A program made the translations under genes and the position numbers. Source: JALJPB01 sp963933115 (GTDB lineage: Bacteria > Pseudomonadota > Gammaproteobacteria > Enterobacterales > Alteromonadaceae). From it: 64,000 nucleotides of DNA. Positions 17,446 through 25,601 of the stretch are shown in pieces. The notes under the pieces were generated by a model. It was not told where the DNA came from. It saw only the letters and a program-made list of their open reading frames with translations, and searched no databases. The first letter of the stretch is position 1. Each line of letters opens with the position of its first letter. The stretch is from the NCBI GenBank assembly GCA_963933115.1, contig CAWVSL010000009.1:23324-87323 (forward strand). The letters run 5' to 3'.

Positions 17446-19901
17446 TAGTGCTGCTGCTCCCATGCTAGTGTTCTTAATAAATCACCAAATACTCCTGCAG
17501 CAGTTACTGCAGCACCCGCTCCATAGCCACGTAAGACAAAGGGAAGCGGTTGGTAGTAACGACTATGAATAGCTAAAGCATTCTCACCATCTTTGATACT
17601 ATATAATGGGTGAGCCTGAGCAACAGCTTCGATCGATACTTGACACTTACCATCAACAATATTGCCAATGTAACGTAATACTTTACCTTCGGCTTTAGCG
17701 TCATTGACTCGTTTGGTAAAGTCTTGATCAATTTTTGATAGATTTTTCATAAAAGTGGCAACATCACCGCTAGCATCAAAGTCATTAGGCAGTACCGACT
17801 CAATAGTAATATCAGTAAGCTCTAACTGCAAACCAGACTCTCGCGCCATAATTAAAAGCTTGCGAGCAACATCTAAACCACTTAAATCATCGCGGGGATC
17901 AGGCTCAGTAAAACCATTCTCTTTGGCAATGGCGGTTGCCACAGAAAGTGCCATACCTTCATCTAATTTACCAAAAATATAAGAGAGAGAACCCGATAGA
18001 ACCCCCTCAAAACGTTGTAATTCATCACCCGCTTTAATCAAGCTTTGCAATGTATCAATAACAGGTAAACCTGCACCGACCGTCGTTTCATATAAAAAAC
18101 GACGGTTAGTTTTTTGTGCCGCACTGCGCAAGGCTTGATAATACTGCCAAGAATCGGTATTTGCTTTTTTGTTTGGGGTAACGACATGGAAACCTTCTTC
18201 AAGAAAGCCAACATAACTCATCGCCAATTCTTCATTGGATGTTGAGTCAACAAGCACGGGGTTAATTAAATGGTTATCACGAACAAAAGCCTTTATGTTT
18301 TCAACTGTCACCGCCACTGGCTCTTTTTGCTGAGCTTGTTGCCAGTTTTCTAAGTCAATACCGTTCGCATCAAAAACCATGCCCTTTGAATTCGCTAAGC
18401 CATAAATTTTCAAATCGATATTCTGTGCTTTTAAGCTAGGTTGTTGACGAGCGATTTGTGCAATAAGCTCACTCCCTACTACACCACAGCCCACTAAAAA
18501 AACATCAATGGTTGGTTTGTGAGAGAAGAAGTTTTGATGACTCACTTTTAAAGCGTCAGTACATTTTCTTTGCTCAACAACAACAGAAATACTTCGCTCT
18601 GAGGAGTCCTGAGCAATAGCTATTACATTAACCCGAGCTTGCGCTAGTGAACTAAAGAATTTGGCCGCCACACCACGTTGATGGTGCATACCATCACCAA
18701 CTAGGGAGACAATTGACAGTTCTTTTTTAAGCACTATTGGCTCTAATAAACTATTAAGTAATTCTAATTCAAATTCATCTTTTAAACTTTGCTCCGCACG
18801 AGCTGCATCGGCAGAGTAAATACAAAAACTGATACAATATTCACTTGAAGATTGACTGATAAGCACTAAAGAGACATTTTCACGACTCATGGTCGCAAAT
18901 ACACGGCTTGCCATGCCCACCATACCCTTCATGCCTGGCCCTGAAACATTGACCATAGTTAAATCGTCAAGATTTGAAATAGCCTTCACTCGTTTTTGCT
19001 GATCGTTTTCATTATCAATTAGCGTACCCGGTGCCAAAGGATTTCCGGTATTTTTGATTAAACAAGGGATATGGTATTGAGCAATCGGACCAATAGTTTT
19101 AGGATGCAAGACACTTGCACCAAAATAAGAAAGCTCCATGGCTTCTTGATAGGATAAATAATCAAGCAAGGTCGCATCTTTAATCACACGAGGATCCGCA
19201 TTATAAATACCGTCAACGTCTGTCCAAATTTCACAACACTCAGCTTGAGTACACACGGCCAAAACTGCTGCTGAGTAATCAGAGCCATTTCGACCTAAGG
19301 TCGTGATTTGACCGTCACAGTTAATACCAATAAATCCTGGCATAATAGAGATACGCTCAAGTTCACTGTATACATCTTGGAAAGTTTCTTTACATAAAAC
19401 CAAGTCAGCAACAGCATTTAACCAATCATCACTGGTACGTAAAAACTTTTCTGGTTCGAGTTCAGTAACCGTTTCTCCTTTGCTAGCTAAGGCTGAAGAA
19501 AGAATCGCCACACTTAATCTCTCTCCCATGCTGATAATACGAGCACGGATATGTTCAGGGCAAAAAGACAACATCGTTGCCCCTTGCATATATCTACTTA
19601 GCTGATTTTCACAATGGGCAAGTACTTGCTGACAGTGTTGACGATTAAAGTCTGAAGAGGTTGCTGATAAGTCATCAATAATGGTTTCAATAGCCTGTTT
19701 AAAATGGCCTAAGTCTGCCTGCAATTTCACATCATCACTTATGTTTTCTGCCATAGCCACAAGATGATTTGTCACACCTTGTGGTGCGGAAACAACAACA
19801 GCGACTTGAGCTATTTTACTTTGCTCTTTGATGATATTAGCCACAGCTAAAAAGCGGTCTGCTGAAGCTAATGATGAACCACCAAATTTTAATACACGCA
19901 T
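17445..19901 (-). CDS. thrA: Bifunctional aspartokinase I / homoserine dehydrogenase I
   Basis: ThrA performs the first and third steps from aspartate to threonine. The 818 residues contain the aspartokinase domain (start VLKFGGSSLA, then GRNGSDYSA and VLHPKTIGP), two ACT-type regulatory modules in the middle (MVNVSGPGMKGMVG; LSIVSLVGDGM), and the homoserine dehydrogenase domain from about 460 (DVFLVGCGVVGSELIAQI, TPNKKANT, GLDVARKLLI). The architecture is that of enterobacterial ThrA, suggesting threonine feedback. The gene starts 92 bases after the thrL stop, downstream of the attenuator, and overlaps thrB by one base. Confidence 0.97.
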   Translation of the reverse strand: MRVLKFGGSSLASADRFLAVANIIKEQSKIAQVAVVVSAPQGVTNHLVAMAENISDDVKLQADLGHFKQAIETIIDDLSATSSDFNRQHCQQVLAHCENQLSRYMQGATMLSFCPEHIRARIISMGERLSVAILSSALASKGETVTELEPEKFLRTSDDWLNAVADLVLCKETFQDVYSELERISIMPGFIGINCDGQITTLGRNGSDYSAAVLAVCTQAECCEIWTDVDGIYNADPRVIKDATLLDYLSYQEAMELSYFGASVLHPKTIGPIAQYHIPCLIKNTGNPLAPGTLIDNENDQQKRVKAISNLDDLTMVNVSGPGMKGMVGMASRVFATMSRENVSLVLISQSSSEYCISFCIYSADAARAEQSLKDEFELELLNSLLEPIVLKKELSIVSLVGDGMHHQRGVAAKFFSSLAQARVNVIAIAQDSSERSISVVVEQRKCTDALKVSHQNFFSHKPTIDVFLVGCGVVGSELIAQIARQQPSLKAQNIDLKIYGLANSKGMVFDANGIDLENWQQAQQKEPVAVTVENIKAFVRDNHLINPVLVDSTSNEELAMSYVGFLEEGFHVVTPNKKANTDSWQYYQALRSAAQKTNRRFLYETTVGAGLPVIDTLQSLIKAGDELQRFEGVLSGSLSYIFGKLDEGMALSVATAIAKENGFTEPDPRDDLSGLDVARKLLIMARESGLQLELTDITIESVLPNDFDASGDVATFMKNLSKIDQDFTKRVNDAKAEGKVLRYIGNIVDGKCQVSIEAVAQAHPLYSIKDGENALAIHSRYYQPLPFVLRGYGAGAAVTAAGVFGDLLRTLAWEQQH

Positions 19902-19935
19902 CTTCTCTTCCTTTTATAACCTATCATTTAAACTC

Positions 19936-19971
19936 AAAAAAAAAGCCCGTGAGGTTCAGTCACGGGCTTTT
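19936..19971 (-). terminator. thr operon attenuator (intrinsic terminator)
   Basis: A 12-bp perfect stem (19941-19952 with 19960-19971) with a 7-base loop is followed, on the minus strand, by nine T. It lies between the thrL stop (19993) and the thrA start (19901), exactly where an attenuator is expected. Slow translation of the Thr/Ile-rich leader should favour an antiterminator. I did not resolve the competing antiterminator pairing by eye. Confidence 0.93.
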
Positions 19972-19992
19972 ATAAAATTAATTTTCACATAT

Positions 19993-20067
19993 TCAGCCAG
20001 CGACAACCATCCCGGTCAGGGTGGTAATGGTAATAATAATTTCGGTACGACAGTTTAATATGTTCAT
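19993..20067 (-). CDS. thrL: thr operon leader peptide
   Basis: Reading the minus strand from ATG 20067 gives a 24-residue peptide starting MNILNCRTE and ending GMVVAG. The core reads IIITITTLT. It contains five threonine and five isoleucine codons, eight of them clustered within residues 10-18. E. coli ThrL is likewise a short Thr/Ile-rich peptide, and both end in AG. The peptide is followed by a hairpin-plus-T-run terminator before thrA. Known mechanism: charged tRNA-Thr and tRNA-Ile levels set ribosome position and so decide termination. Composition, position and downstream attenuator agree, although conservation was not checked. Confidence 0.93.
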   Translation of the reverse strand: MNILNCRTEIIITITTLTGMVVAG

Positions 20068-20092
20068 GTGATGTAAAATGCCTGATGTCAGT

Positions 20093-20110
20093 TTAACTGT
20101 CAACAGTTAA
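20093..20110. repeat. Perfect inverted repeat upstream of thrL
   Basis: TTAACTGT-CA-ACAGTTAA is a perfect 8-bp inverted repeat, 26 bases upstream of the thrL start. It could be an operator or a small stem in the leader. The spacing is too short for a LexA site. Confidence 0.6.
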
Positions 20111-20134
20111 CTTACCTACGTTAACGACTAAAAA

Positions 20135-20162
20135 GTTATAGACTATGCATTAAAGTTTCAAA
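20135..20162 (-). promoter_or_regulatory. Possible thr operon promoter
   Basis: On the minus strand, TTTGAA (complement of 20157-20162) and TATAAC (complement of 20135-20140) are separated by 16 bases. This would start transcription about 60 bases before thrL. The -35 match is modest, so this is a candidate only. Confidence 0.35.
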
Positions 20163-20549
20163 TCCAAGATTAAAAATTATTTCCTCGCCAATTTTGACTT
20201 CATTTGTAATGACAAAAACAAGTTTAATTCCTATCGACTTAGCTTAATAATACAGGGCTAAACCGATACAACTGTTTTATTACCTAATTATCAATCCATT
20301 GTAGACGATGAAAACTTCCATCACCCTTGTGATATTTAACTTTTATTAGAACAGTTAAACTGCCGAGATAAGATCTAATTAACGCGTTTAGTATGTGAAA
20401 TTCTTACTAGATAATAAGAGCTTTTAGAGACAAAACGTTGAAGGAACGATATACCTACGGATTTATACACTTCAAAAGCCATTTCTAACAATATAACAGT
20501 AATTCGTCAATTCTCTAATACAGGAGTACAGGAGAGAGTAGAGGTCAAA
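20163..20549. other. Intergenic stretch between thr promoter region and ygjP-like gene
   Basis: About 390 AT-rich bases upstream of the thr operon and downstream of the metallopeptidase stop. I see no convincing coding frame, tRNA or terminator hairpin. It may hold further thr control sites. Confidence 0.5.
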
Positions 20550-21263
20550 TTAGTACCAAGTGAGTTGTCTTTGGTGGGTTTTCAGCCAGTCTTGCGCTTG
20601 CTGATAATTAGGAGAGTGTTGTGCGACTAATTTCCAGAATTCTCTCGAGTGATTTAAATGGGTCAAATGGCAAAGCTCATGAATAATAACATAGTCAACA
20701 ACCCAAAATGGCGCCATCATTAATAGATAATTAAAACTGAGTTCTCCTCGATTATTACAACTTCCCCATCGAGCTTTATACTGTCTAACTTTAAAGGACT
20801 TAGGAAGTAGTTGTGTTTGTTTACTGAGCTCAACTAGGCGAGTCGTAAAATAACCTATCGCTTTTTCTTTAAACCATTTTTCAAGCTGCTTTTTAACTTT
20901 TGTCTGACTTATTTCTACCGATAATAATTGACCATTTATAATTCGATGCCGAGTTGGCAAAATCACACAAAATTCATTGCTCAGATTCAGTATTTGAGCT
21001 TTTGGCTGATAAGAAATCGTCAGTTGTTTTTGTTCACCGTGTATCAATAACGAACAGCCGTCAATAAAAGAAGGGGGGGGTAATGCAGGTTGGCGTTTTT
21101 GCAGATCAACTTTAGCTTTTAACCAAGCAGATTTTTCATTGATAAAACTATGGATTTGTTGGTCAGTTAAAAAATTAGGTGCTCTAACAAAAATTTCTCC
21201 TTGTTTAACTTGTAAACCAAGGGTTTTGCGTCGAGCACTGCGGATTATTTGGTATTCAAGCAT
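20550..21263 (-). CDS. YgjP-like zinc metallopeptidase-fold protein (DUF45)
   Basis: A 237-residue member of the YgjP/DUF45 group, related to SprT/WLM-type zinc peptidases. The metal motif is HELCH at 195-199, with H205 as the likely third ligand in HLNHSREFW. The upstream block KARWGSCNNRGELSFNYLL is characteristic of the family. The N-terminus holds a predicted beta-rich domain (SARRKTLGLQVKQGEIFVRAP). The substrate is unknown in most bacteria. The gene starts 41 bases after the yebG stop on the same strand, so it may be read from the LexA-controlled yebG promoter; that is an inference from spacing. Confidence 0.85.
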   Translation of the reverse strand: MLEYQIIRSARRKTLGLQVKQGEIFVRAPNFLTDQQIHSFINEKSAWLKAKVDLQKRQPALPPPSFIDGCSLLIHGEQKQLTISYQPKAQILNLSNEFCVILPTRHRIINGQLLSVEISQTKVKKQLEKWFKEKAIGYFTTRLVELSKQTQLLPKSFKVRQYKARWGSCNNRGELSFNYLLMMAPFWVVDYVIIHELCHLTHLNHSREFWKLVAQHSPNYQQAQDWLKTHQRQLTWY

Positions 21264-21303
21264 TAATATTAACTGTTAGCTCTAATAAATGACATGCTAA
21301 GCA

Positions 21304-21711
21304 CTAACCTAGTTCGCTAATAATTTCATCTGCTTTATTTTTTTTTACTTTTGTTTTTATTGGTTTAGCTTTAGGTACTTTAGTATTTTCTTTATCGATT
21401 TCAGAAATTTCAGTTGTTTTTTCTTCAGCGACTTCATTAACATCAACTAACTTAGCTGATTTTTTCTCTGCAGGCTTGGATGCTTTTTTAGCAAGAAGTG
21501 CGACTAAAACCTCCTCTCTATTTTGAGCTAAATAAATACTCAACTCTTCAGATAGGCTCTCTGTTAATTTTATTGTTGATTGAGCAAAAACTTCGGCCAA
21601 GTTGTCAGCCATGTCCAACATTTTGTCATATTCATCTGCTGATTTCTTGTCCATAAATGTATTTGCCTCCACCCCATGCCTAATTACGACAAATCGACTT
21701 TCAACTGCCAT
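21304..21711 (-). CDS. yebG: YebG-family SOS-induced protein with charged C-terminal extension
   Basis: The N-terminal 50 residues match E. coli YebG closely (MAVESRFVVIRHG, then KKSADEYDKMLDMADNLAEVF). YebG is a LexA-regulated DNA-damage protein of unclear activity. At 135 residues this copy is about 40 longer than E. coli YebG. Roughly residues 74-130 are a low-complexity, Lys/Glu-rich tail (KPAEKKSAK, PKAKPIKTKVKKNKADE), presumably disordered and possibly nucleic-acid-binding. A perfect-consensus LexA box lies about 120 bases upstream, which strongly supports the assignment. Confidence 0.9.
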   Translation of the reverse strand: MAVESRFVVIRHGVEANTFMDKKSADEYDKMLDMADNLAEVFAQSTIKLTESLSEELSIYLAQNREEVLVALLAKKASKPAEKKSAKLVDVNEVAEEKTTEISEIDKENTKVPKAKPIKTKVKKNKADEIISELG

Positions 21712-21829
21712 TGGTTTTCCTTAATTTATCTTAATAAGTGTTCAAAAAAATCATTTGAAATTTCATTACTGCCGACGATATTTTTTACAATTCATCGCCT
21801 TTATCCATAGTAACACAAGGCCAAGATAG

Positions 21830-21845
21830 CTGTATATAAAAACAG
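21830..21845 (-). promoter_or_regulatory. LexA (SOS) box upstream of yebG
   Basis: CTGT-ATATAAAA-ACAG matches the gammaproteobacterial LexA consensus CTGT-N8-ACAG with an all-A/T centre. It sits in the moeA-yebG gap, 119 bases before the yebG ATG and just after the moeA stop. Since yebG is a known SOS gene, the pairing of gene and site is mutually supportive. Confidence 0.9.
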
Positions 21846-21863
21846 GTTAACAACAGTTAATGC

Positions 21864-23099
21864 TTATCTTATGTAATCATCAAAAATTTCTACCGTGACT
21901 AACTCACCGGCACTGACTTTTCCTTGCTTAGCGGGCAAAATAATATAACAATTCGCTGTGGCTAAACTCGATAAAATGCCTGAGCCTTGTGAACCCGTCG
22001 AAGTGACAATATTATCACCTTGCTCATTTAACGATAACACACCTCGTTGAAAATCCATACGGCCTGGCGATTTACGTAATTCGGTTGTCGTTCTTACCTT
22101 GAGAACAGTGCGATTGATCGGTTCAGCGTTTTGTAACTTAATTAAGGCTAATAGTGCAAGTTGATGGAAGGTGACCAATGCAGACACCGGGTTACCTGGC
22201 AAACCAAAAAACAAACTGTTAGGCAATCGACCAAAAGCAAAGGGCTTACCCGGTTTTATCGCAACTTTCCAAAAGCCAATTTCCCCCAGTTCATCTAAAA
22301 CATCCTTAGTGTAATCAGCATCGCCTACCGAAACACCCCCACTAGAAATAATTGCATCAGCTTGTTTGTCAGCCTCAACAAAAGCTTTTTTAATCGCATC
22401 AAAATCATCGTTAACAACACCAAAATCAATCACATTAACGTTAAGTTTCTTCAATATTGCAGCTAAAAAATAACTATTGCTGGCAAAAATATCACCGTCA
22501 TTAAGTATTTGACCCGGTAATTTCAATTCATCACCCGTGGCAATTAGGGCAATATTGAGTGGTCGATATACTTGAATTTCAGCAATACCTAGTGAAGCCA
22601 AAATACCAATATCGATTGTTGACAAACGGTGGCCTTTGGTCAGGACTCTTTGATTTTTTTGAATATCTTCACCAACGTTTCTTACATGTGACCCCTTTGT
22701 TTTTTCTTGTAAAAATGTGGCTTGTTGTTTGTTTAGTTGAACATTTTCTTGCATTTCAACACTGTCACAATTATCAGGAAGTTTAGCACCTGTCATAATC
22801 CGAATACATTCACCAAGTTTACATTTTCCCTGATAGGGAGCACCCGCCATAGCAGAGCCAACGACAGTTAAAGTGCGGCTATTTAAAAAGCTGTTGATAG
22901 CAAAAGCATAGCCATCCATTGCTGAATTATCATGGGGCGGTACATTAAGTGGGCTATAAATGTCTTGGCATAAAACATAGCTAAGCGCTTGGTCAATAGG
23001 TAAGCTAATCACATCAGATATTGGCGTAACTTGAGCAAGCATATCTGCTAACGCTTGTTCGTAAGGTAATAATCCGGGAACAGAACAACAATCAGGCAT
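21864..23099 (-). CDS. moeA: Molybdopterin molybdenumtransferase
   Basis: MoeA inserts molybdate into adenylylated molybdopterin, completing Moco. The 411-residue protein shows the N-terminal NSAMDGYAF motif, IRIMTGAKLPDNCDSV, the molybdopterin-binding domain motif SSGGVSVGDADY, KPGKPFAFG, GLPGNPVSALVTF, and a C-terminal beta domain. I chose ATG 23099: AAGTGA ends 8 bases upstream, and the GTG at 23111 is part of that ribosome site. The gene is divergent from the moa-mod operon, with a 336-base shared control region holding a CRP/FNR-like palindrome and a Moco-type riboswitch on the moaA side. Confidence 0.96.
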   Translation of the reverse strand: MPDCCSVPGLLPYEQALADMLAQVTPISDVISLPIDQALSYVLCQDIYSPLNVPPHDNSAMDGYAFAINSFLNSRTLTVVGSAMAGAPYQGKCKLGECIRIMTGAKLPDNCDSVEMQENVQLNKQQATFLQEKTKGSHVRNVGEDIQKNQRVLTKGHRLSTIDIGILASLGIAEIQVYRPLNIALIATGDELKLPGQILNDGDIFASNSYFLAAILKKLNVNVIDFGVVNDDFDAIKKAFVEADKQADAIISSGGVSVGDADYTKDVLDELGEIGFWKVAIKPGKPFAFGRLPNSLFFGLPGNPVSALVTFHQLALLALIKLQNAEPINRTVLKVRTTTELRKSPGRMDFQRGVLSLNEQGDNIVTSTGSQGSGILSSLATANCYIILPAKQGKVSAGELVTVEIFDDYIR

Positions 23100-23132
23100 A
23101 ATAATTTTCACTTGAAATAGACGAAGTTAATA

Positions 23133-23146
23133 GTGATTATTATCAC
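23133..23146. promoter_or_regulatory. CRP/FNR-like palindrome upstream of moeA
   Basis: GTGATTATTATCAC is a perfect palindrome. It contains the CRP core GTGA-N6-TCAC and also the FNR-like core TGAT-N4-ATCA. It lies 34 bases upstream of the moeA start, in the moeA/moaA divergent region. Which regulator binds cannot be told from sequence. Confidence 0.55.
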
Positions 23147-23252
23147 TCAATTTATTGACATAATAACAGTACTTTTACTATCAATCAGTTGATTTTACTA
23201 AAAAGGATGGTCAATAAATTTAATTATAATACTTTAGGTAAACTACGGTATA

Positions 23253-23280
23253 CTTATTTATAGTAAGCTATATAAATAAG
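23253..23280. repeat. Inverted repeat in the moeA-moaA gap
   Basis: CTTATTTATA (23253-23262) and TATAAATAAG (23271-23280) are perfect inverted repeats around an 8-base centre. The element lies upstream of the riboswitch candidate. It has no T run and is very AT-rich, so an operator or incidental palindrome is as likely as an RNA stem. Confidence 0.45.
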
Positions 23281-23319
23281 CTACTTACATAAATTAAACA
23301 CCGAGCTACTTCAACTAAC

Positions 23320-23446
23320 TCACTTAAATAAATTTTAAGCTGACATGTTGTTTTAAGCCGTAACTAACCCACTAAATGACTATTTAGGTTTTAGTTACCA
23401 GGGTTAACAAGGAAACGCGTTAGCCTCCCTACATTTGGAAAGGTGA
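23320..23446 (+). promoter_or_regulatory. Moco-type riboswitch (MOCO RNA motif) before moaA
   Basis: The moaA leader shares the most conserved parts of the E. coli moaA Moco aptamer: CCAGGG, then GCCTCCC, then GGAAAGGTG just before the ATG. GGTTAAC (23402-23408) pairs with GTTAGCC (23419-23425), equivalent to the E. coli GGCGAAG/CTTCGCC stem but with different bases, which is covariation. A second perfect stem is GTAACTAA (23360-23367) with TTAGTTAC (23391-23398). The ribosome site AAAGGTG is inside the motif, so control is probably at translation start. The 5' limit is approximate. Confidence 0.82.
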
Positions 23447-23447
23447 C

Positions 23448-24419
23448 ATGTTAACTGACAACTTTGGCCGACGGTTTTATTATCTTCGCCTATCTATTAC
23501 CGACGTTTGCAATTTTCGTTGCGACTACTGTTTGCCTGATGGTTATCAGTGTGATCATGATCGTGCTTTTTTATCTTTGCCTGAAATTAAGCGGGTTGCT
23601 AATGCTTTTGCACAATTAGGGACCGAAAAGATTCGTATTACCGGTGGTGAACCCTCATTAAGAAAAGACCTTCCTGAGATTATTGCTGCCTGTAAAGAGA
23701 CTTCAGGTATAAAGAAAGTCGCGATAACCACCAATGGTTATAAACTCCCTCAGCACTTACCTAGTTGGTTAGATGCCGGTATTGATGCACTTAACATTAG
23801 TATTGACAGTCTTGATCCCAGACAATTTCAGTCGATCACTGGCCATAATAAACTTGATACCATATTAAAAGGCATCGATATGGCATTGGCTCATGGTGGG
23901 CCTCAAATTAAAGTCAATACAGTATTAATGCGTGACTACAATGCTTACGATATTCGGTCTTACCTTGATTGGTTAAAAGATACCCCCATTACGCTCCGTT
24001 TTATTGAGTTGATGCAGACAGGTGATAATAAGGCTTTTTTTGATGCTCAACATGTGCAGGGTTCACGCATCAAACAAAACTTAATTCTTGATGGTTGGTT
24101 ACCTGTTATTCAAAATAAATCAGCAGGTCCTGCTCAAGAATTTTATCATCCTGATTACCAAGGTAAAGTTGGTCTGATTATGCCGTATTCAAATGATTTT
24201 TGTTCTACGTGCAATCGTTTGCGAGTTAGCTCGCTCGGTAAATTACATTTATGTTTATTTGGCGAACAAGGTTTATCGCTCAAAGAACAATTACAATGTG
24301 ATGATGTTGAACCATTAAAAAAACAGATAATATCTTTACTTGGCGATAAACAAGCCACTCACTATTTACATGAAAAGTTAAGTGGTGCAACGACTAACCT
24401 TTCAATGCTTGGCGGTTAG
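23448..24419 (+). CDS. moaA: GTP 3',8-cyclase (radical SAM)
   Basis: MoaA starts Moco synthesis by cyclising GTP with MoaC. The N-terminal radical-SAM cluster ligands are C21, C25 and C28 (DVCNFRCDYC). The SAM-binding segment is RITGGEPSLRKDL. The C-terminal second cluster is CSTC with the third cysteine after 13 residues (FCSTCNRLRV...LHLC). The protein ends in the functionally required Gly-Gly (SMLGG). The 323 residues are typical. ATG 23448 follows GGAAAGGTG, part of the riboswitch. First gene of a long Moco/molybdate operon; the stop is followed at once by the next start (TAGTGATG). Confidence 0.97.
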   Translation: MLTDNFGRRFYYLRLSITDVCNFRCDYCLPDGYQCDHDRAFLSLPEIKRVANAFAQLGTEKIRITGGEPSLRKDLPEIIAACKETSGIKKVAITTNGYKLPQHLPSWLDAGIDALNISIDSLDPRQFQSITGHNKLDTILKGIDMALAHGGPQIKVNTVLMRDYNAYDIRSYLDWLKDTPITLRFIELMQTGDNKAFFDAQHVQGSRIKQNLILDGWLPVIQNKSAGPAQEFYHPDYQGKVGLIMPYSNDFCSTCNRLRVSSLGKLHLCLFGEQGLSLKEQLQCDDVEPLKKQIISLLGDKQATHYLHEKLSGATTNLSMLGG

Positions 24420-24421
24420 TG

Positions 24422-25009
24422 ATGAACCCCAATAATAGTCAATGCTTAGGTGTTGTGCTCGCTGGTGGTTTATCTTCTCGTATGGGGCAAGACAAAGCAA
24501 AACTGCCTCATAAAAATACTGACATGCTAAGTTTTAGCAAACAGTTACTTGTAGACTCTGGTATTGATCAAGTTGTTGTCAGTGGTAATCAACACCAAGT
24601 AACTGACTTGGTAGCAAATGCAGGTCCCGTTGGCGGAATTTATAGTGTGATTCAACGCTACCAACCCAAAGCATTAATGATCTTACCGGTTGATTTACCT
24701 TTAATGACGAGCGAAGCTTTAATGCAACTAAGACTTAAAGGTGAATTAAGTCATAAAGCCTGCTTTTTTAAAGATAGCCACTTACCCCTTTATCTGCCTA
24801 ATAATGGTTATCTCGAACTTTTTTTCACCACCATATTTAAAAATCATCAGCAACATAAAATATTTGGGACTAAGTCAGTTAAAAAAGGTCCTTCAGTTAG
24901 ATCATTATTAGAGCAAGTACCGCATACAATATTTGCACTTGATACACCAAAAATTTTATTTAATACTAATACACCTGCGCAATGGCAGCAGGCAAAGTTG
25001 ATGGACTAG
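24422..25009 (+). CDS. mobA: MobA-like molybdenum cofactor guanylyltransferase
   Basis: A 195-residue nucleotidyltransferase. The signature LAGGLSSRMGQDKAKL near residues 12-27 is that of MobA, which attaches GMP to Moco to make the bis-MGD form. A second block is NAGPVGGIYSVI and a third is ILPVDLPLM, with the metal-binding aspartate. The rest is less conserved than E. coli MobA. Either GTG 24419 (overlapping the moaA stop) or ATG 24422 may start it; I used the ATG. Its place between moaA and moaB supports a Moco role over other sugar-nucleotide transferases. Confidence 0.87.
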   Translation: MNPNNSQCLGVVLAGGLSSRMGQDKAKLPHKNTDMLSFSKQLLVDSGIDQVVVSGNQHQVTDLVANAGPVGGIYSVIQRYQPKALMILPVDLPLMTSEALMQLRLKGELSHKACFFKDSHLPLYLPNNGYLELFFTTIFKNHQQHKIFGTKSVKKGPSVRSLLEQVPHTIFALDTPKILFNTNTPAQWQQAKLMD

Positions 25010-25058
25010 CATTAATATACTGAGCTAATTTGTCATGAGCATTTATTAAGGAAAAAAC

Positions 25059-25601
25059 ATGTCTTCTCACGGCGGAAAAATATTCACCCCTTTAAATATC
25101 GCTGTTTTAACAGTGTCCGATACTCGCGATGAGTCAAATGATACATCAGGTCAAGCATTAGTAGAGCGATTAACGGACTCTGGTCATAACTTAGCAGCAA
25201 AAAAAATTGTTAAAGACGATGTTTACCAATTGCGTGCAATAGTTTCACAGTGGATTGCCGATGAAAATATCCACGCTATTATTTCTACAGGGGGCACAGG
25301 CTTCACTGCTCGGGATAATACTCCTGAAGCGTTGATGCCATTATTTGATAAAGCCATTGAAGGTTTTGGCGAAATTTTTCGTCATGTTTCACTACACGAA
25401 ATTGGCACATCAACGATCCAGTCGCGTGCTCTTGGTGGTCTTGCTAATAATACCGTTGTACTTTGTGTACCCGGCTCAACCAATGCCTGTAAGACAGCTT
25501 GGGATAAAGTGATTAAAGAACAACTTGATGCGAGCCATCGACCTTGCAACTTTGTTCCTCACTTAAATATTACCGCAGAACAATGTGAGAGCCGCAACTA
25601 A
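25059..25601 (+). CDS. moaB: Molybdopterin adenylyltransferase-type protein MoaB
   Basis: A MogA/MoaB-fold protein of 180 residues that by family adenylylates molybdopterin or binds it. Motifs: VLTVSDTRDESNDTSGQAL near 17-35, STGGTGFTARDNTPEAL, FRHVSLHEIGTSTIQSRALGG, and VLCVPGSTNACKTAWD. These read as MoaB rather than MogA. No mog gene is in the window, so MoaB may supply the adenylylation step here. The start has TTAAGGAAAAAAC upstream. The stop overlaps the moaC ATG as TAATG. Confidence 0.94.
   Translation: MSSHGGKIFTPLNIAVLTVSDTRDESNDTSGQALVERLTDSGHNLAAKKIVKDDVYQLRAIVSQWIADENIHAIISTGGTGFTARDNTPEALMPLFDKAIEGFGEIFRHVSLHEIGTSTIQSRALGGLANNTVVLCVPGSTNACKTAWDKVIKEQLDASHRPCNFVPHLNITAEQCESRN

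Noticed and set aside
20093..20110. thrL upstream palindrome as a LexA box
   Set aside because: CTGT and ACAG are separated by 2 bases, not 8, so it does not fit the SOS consensus.
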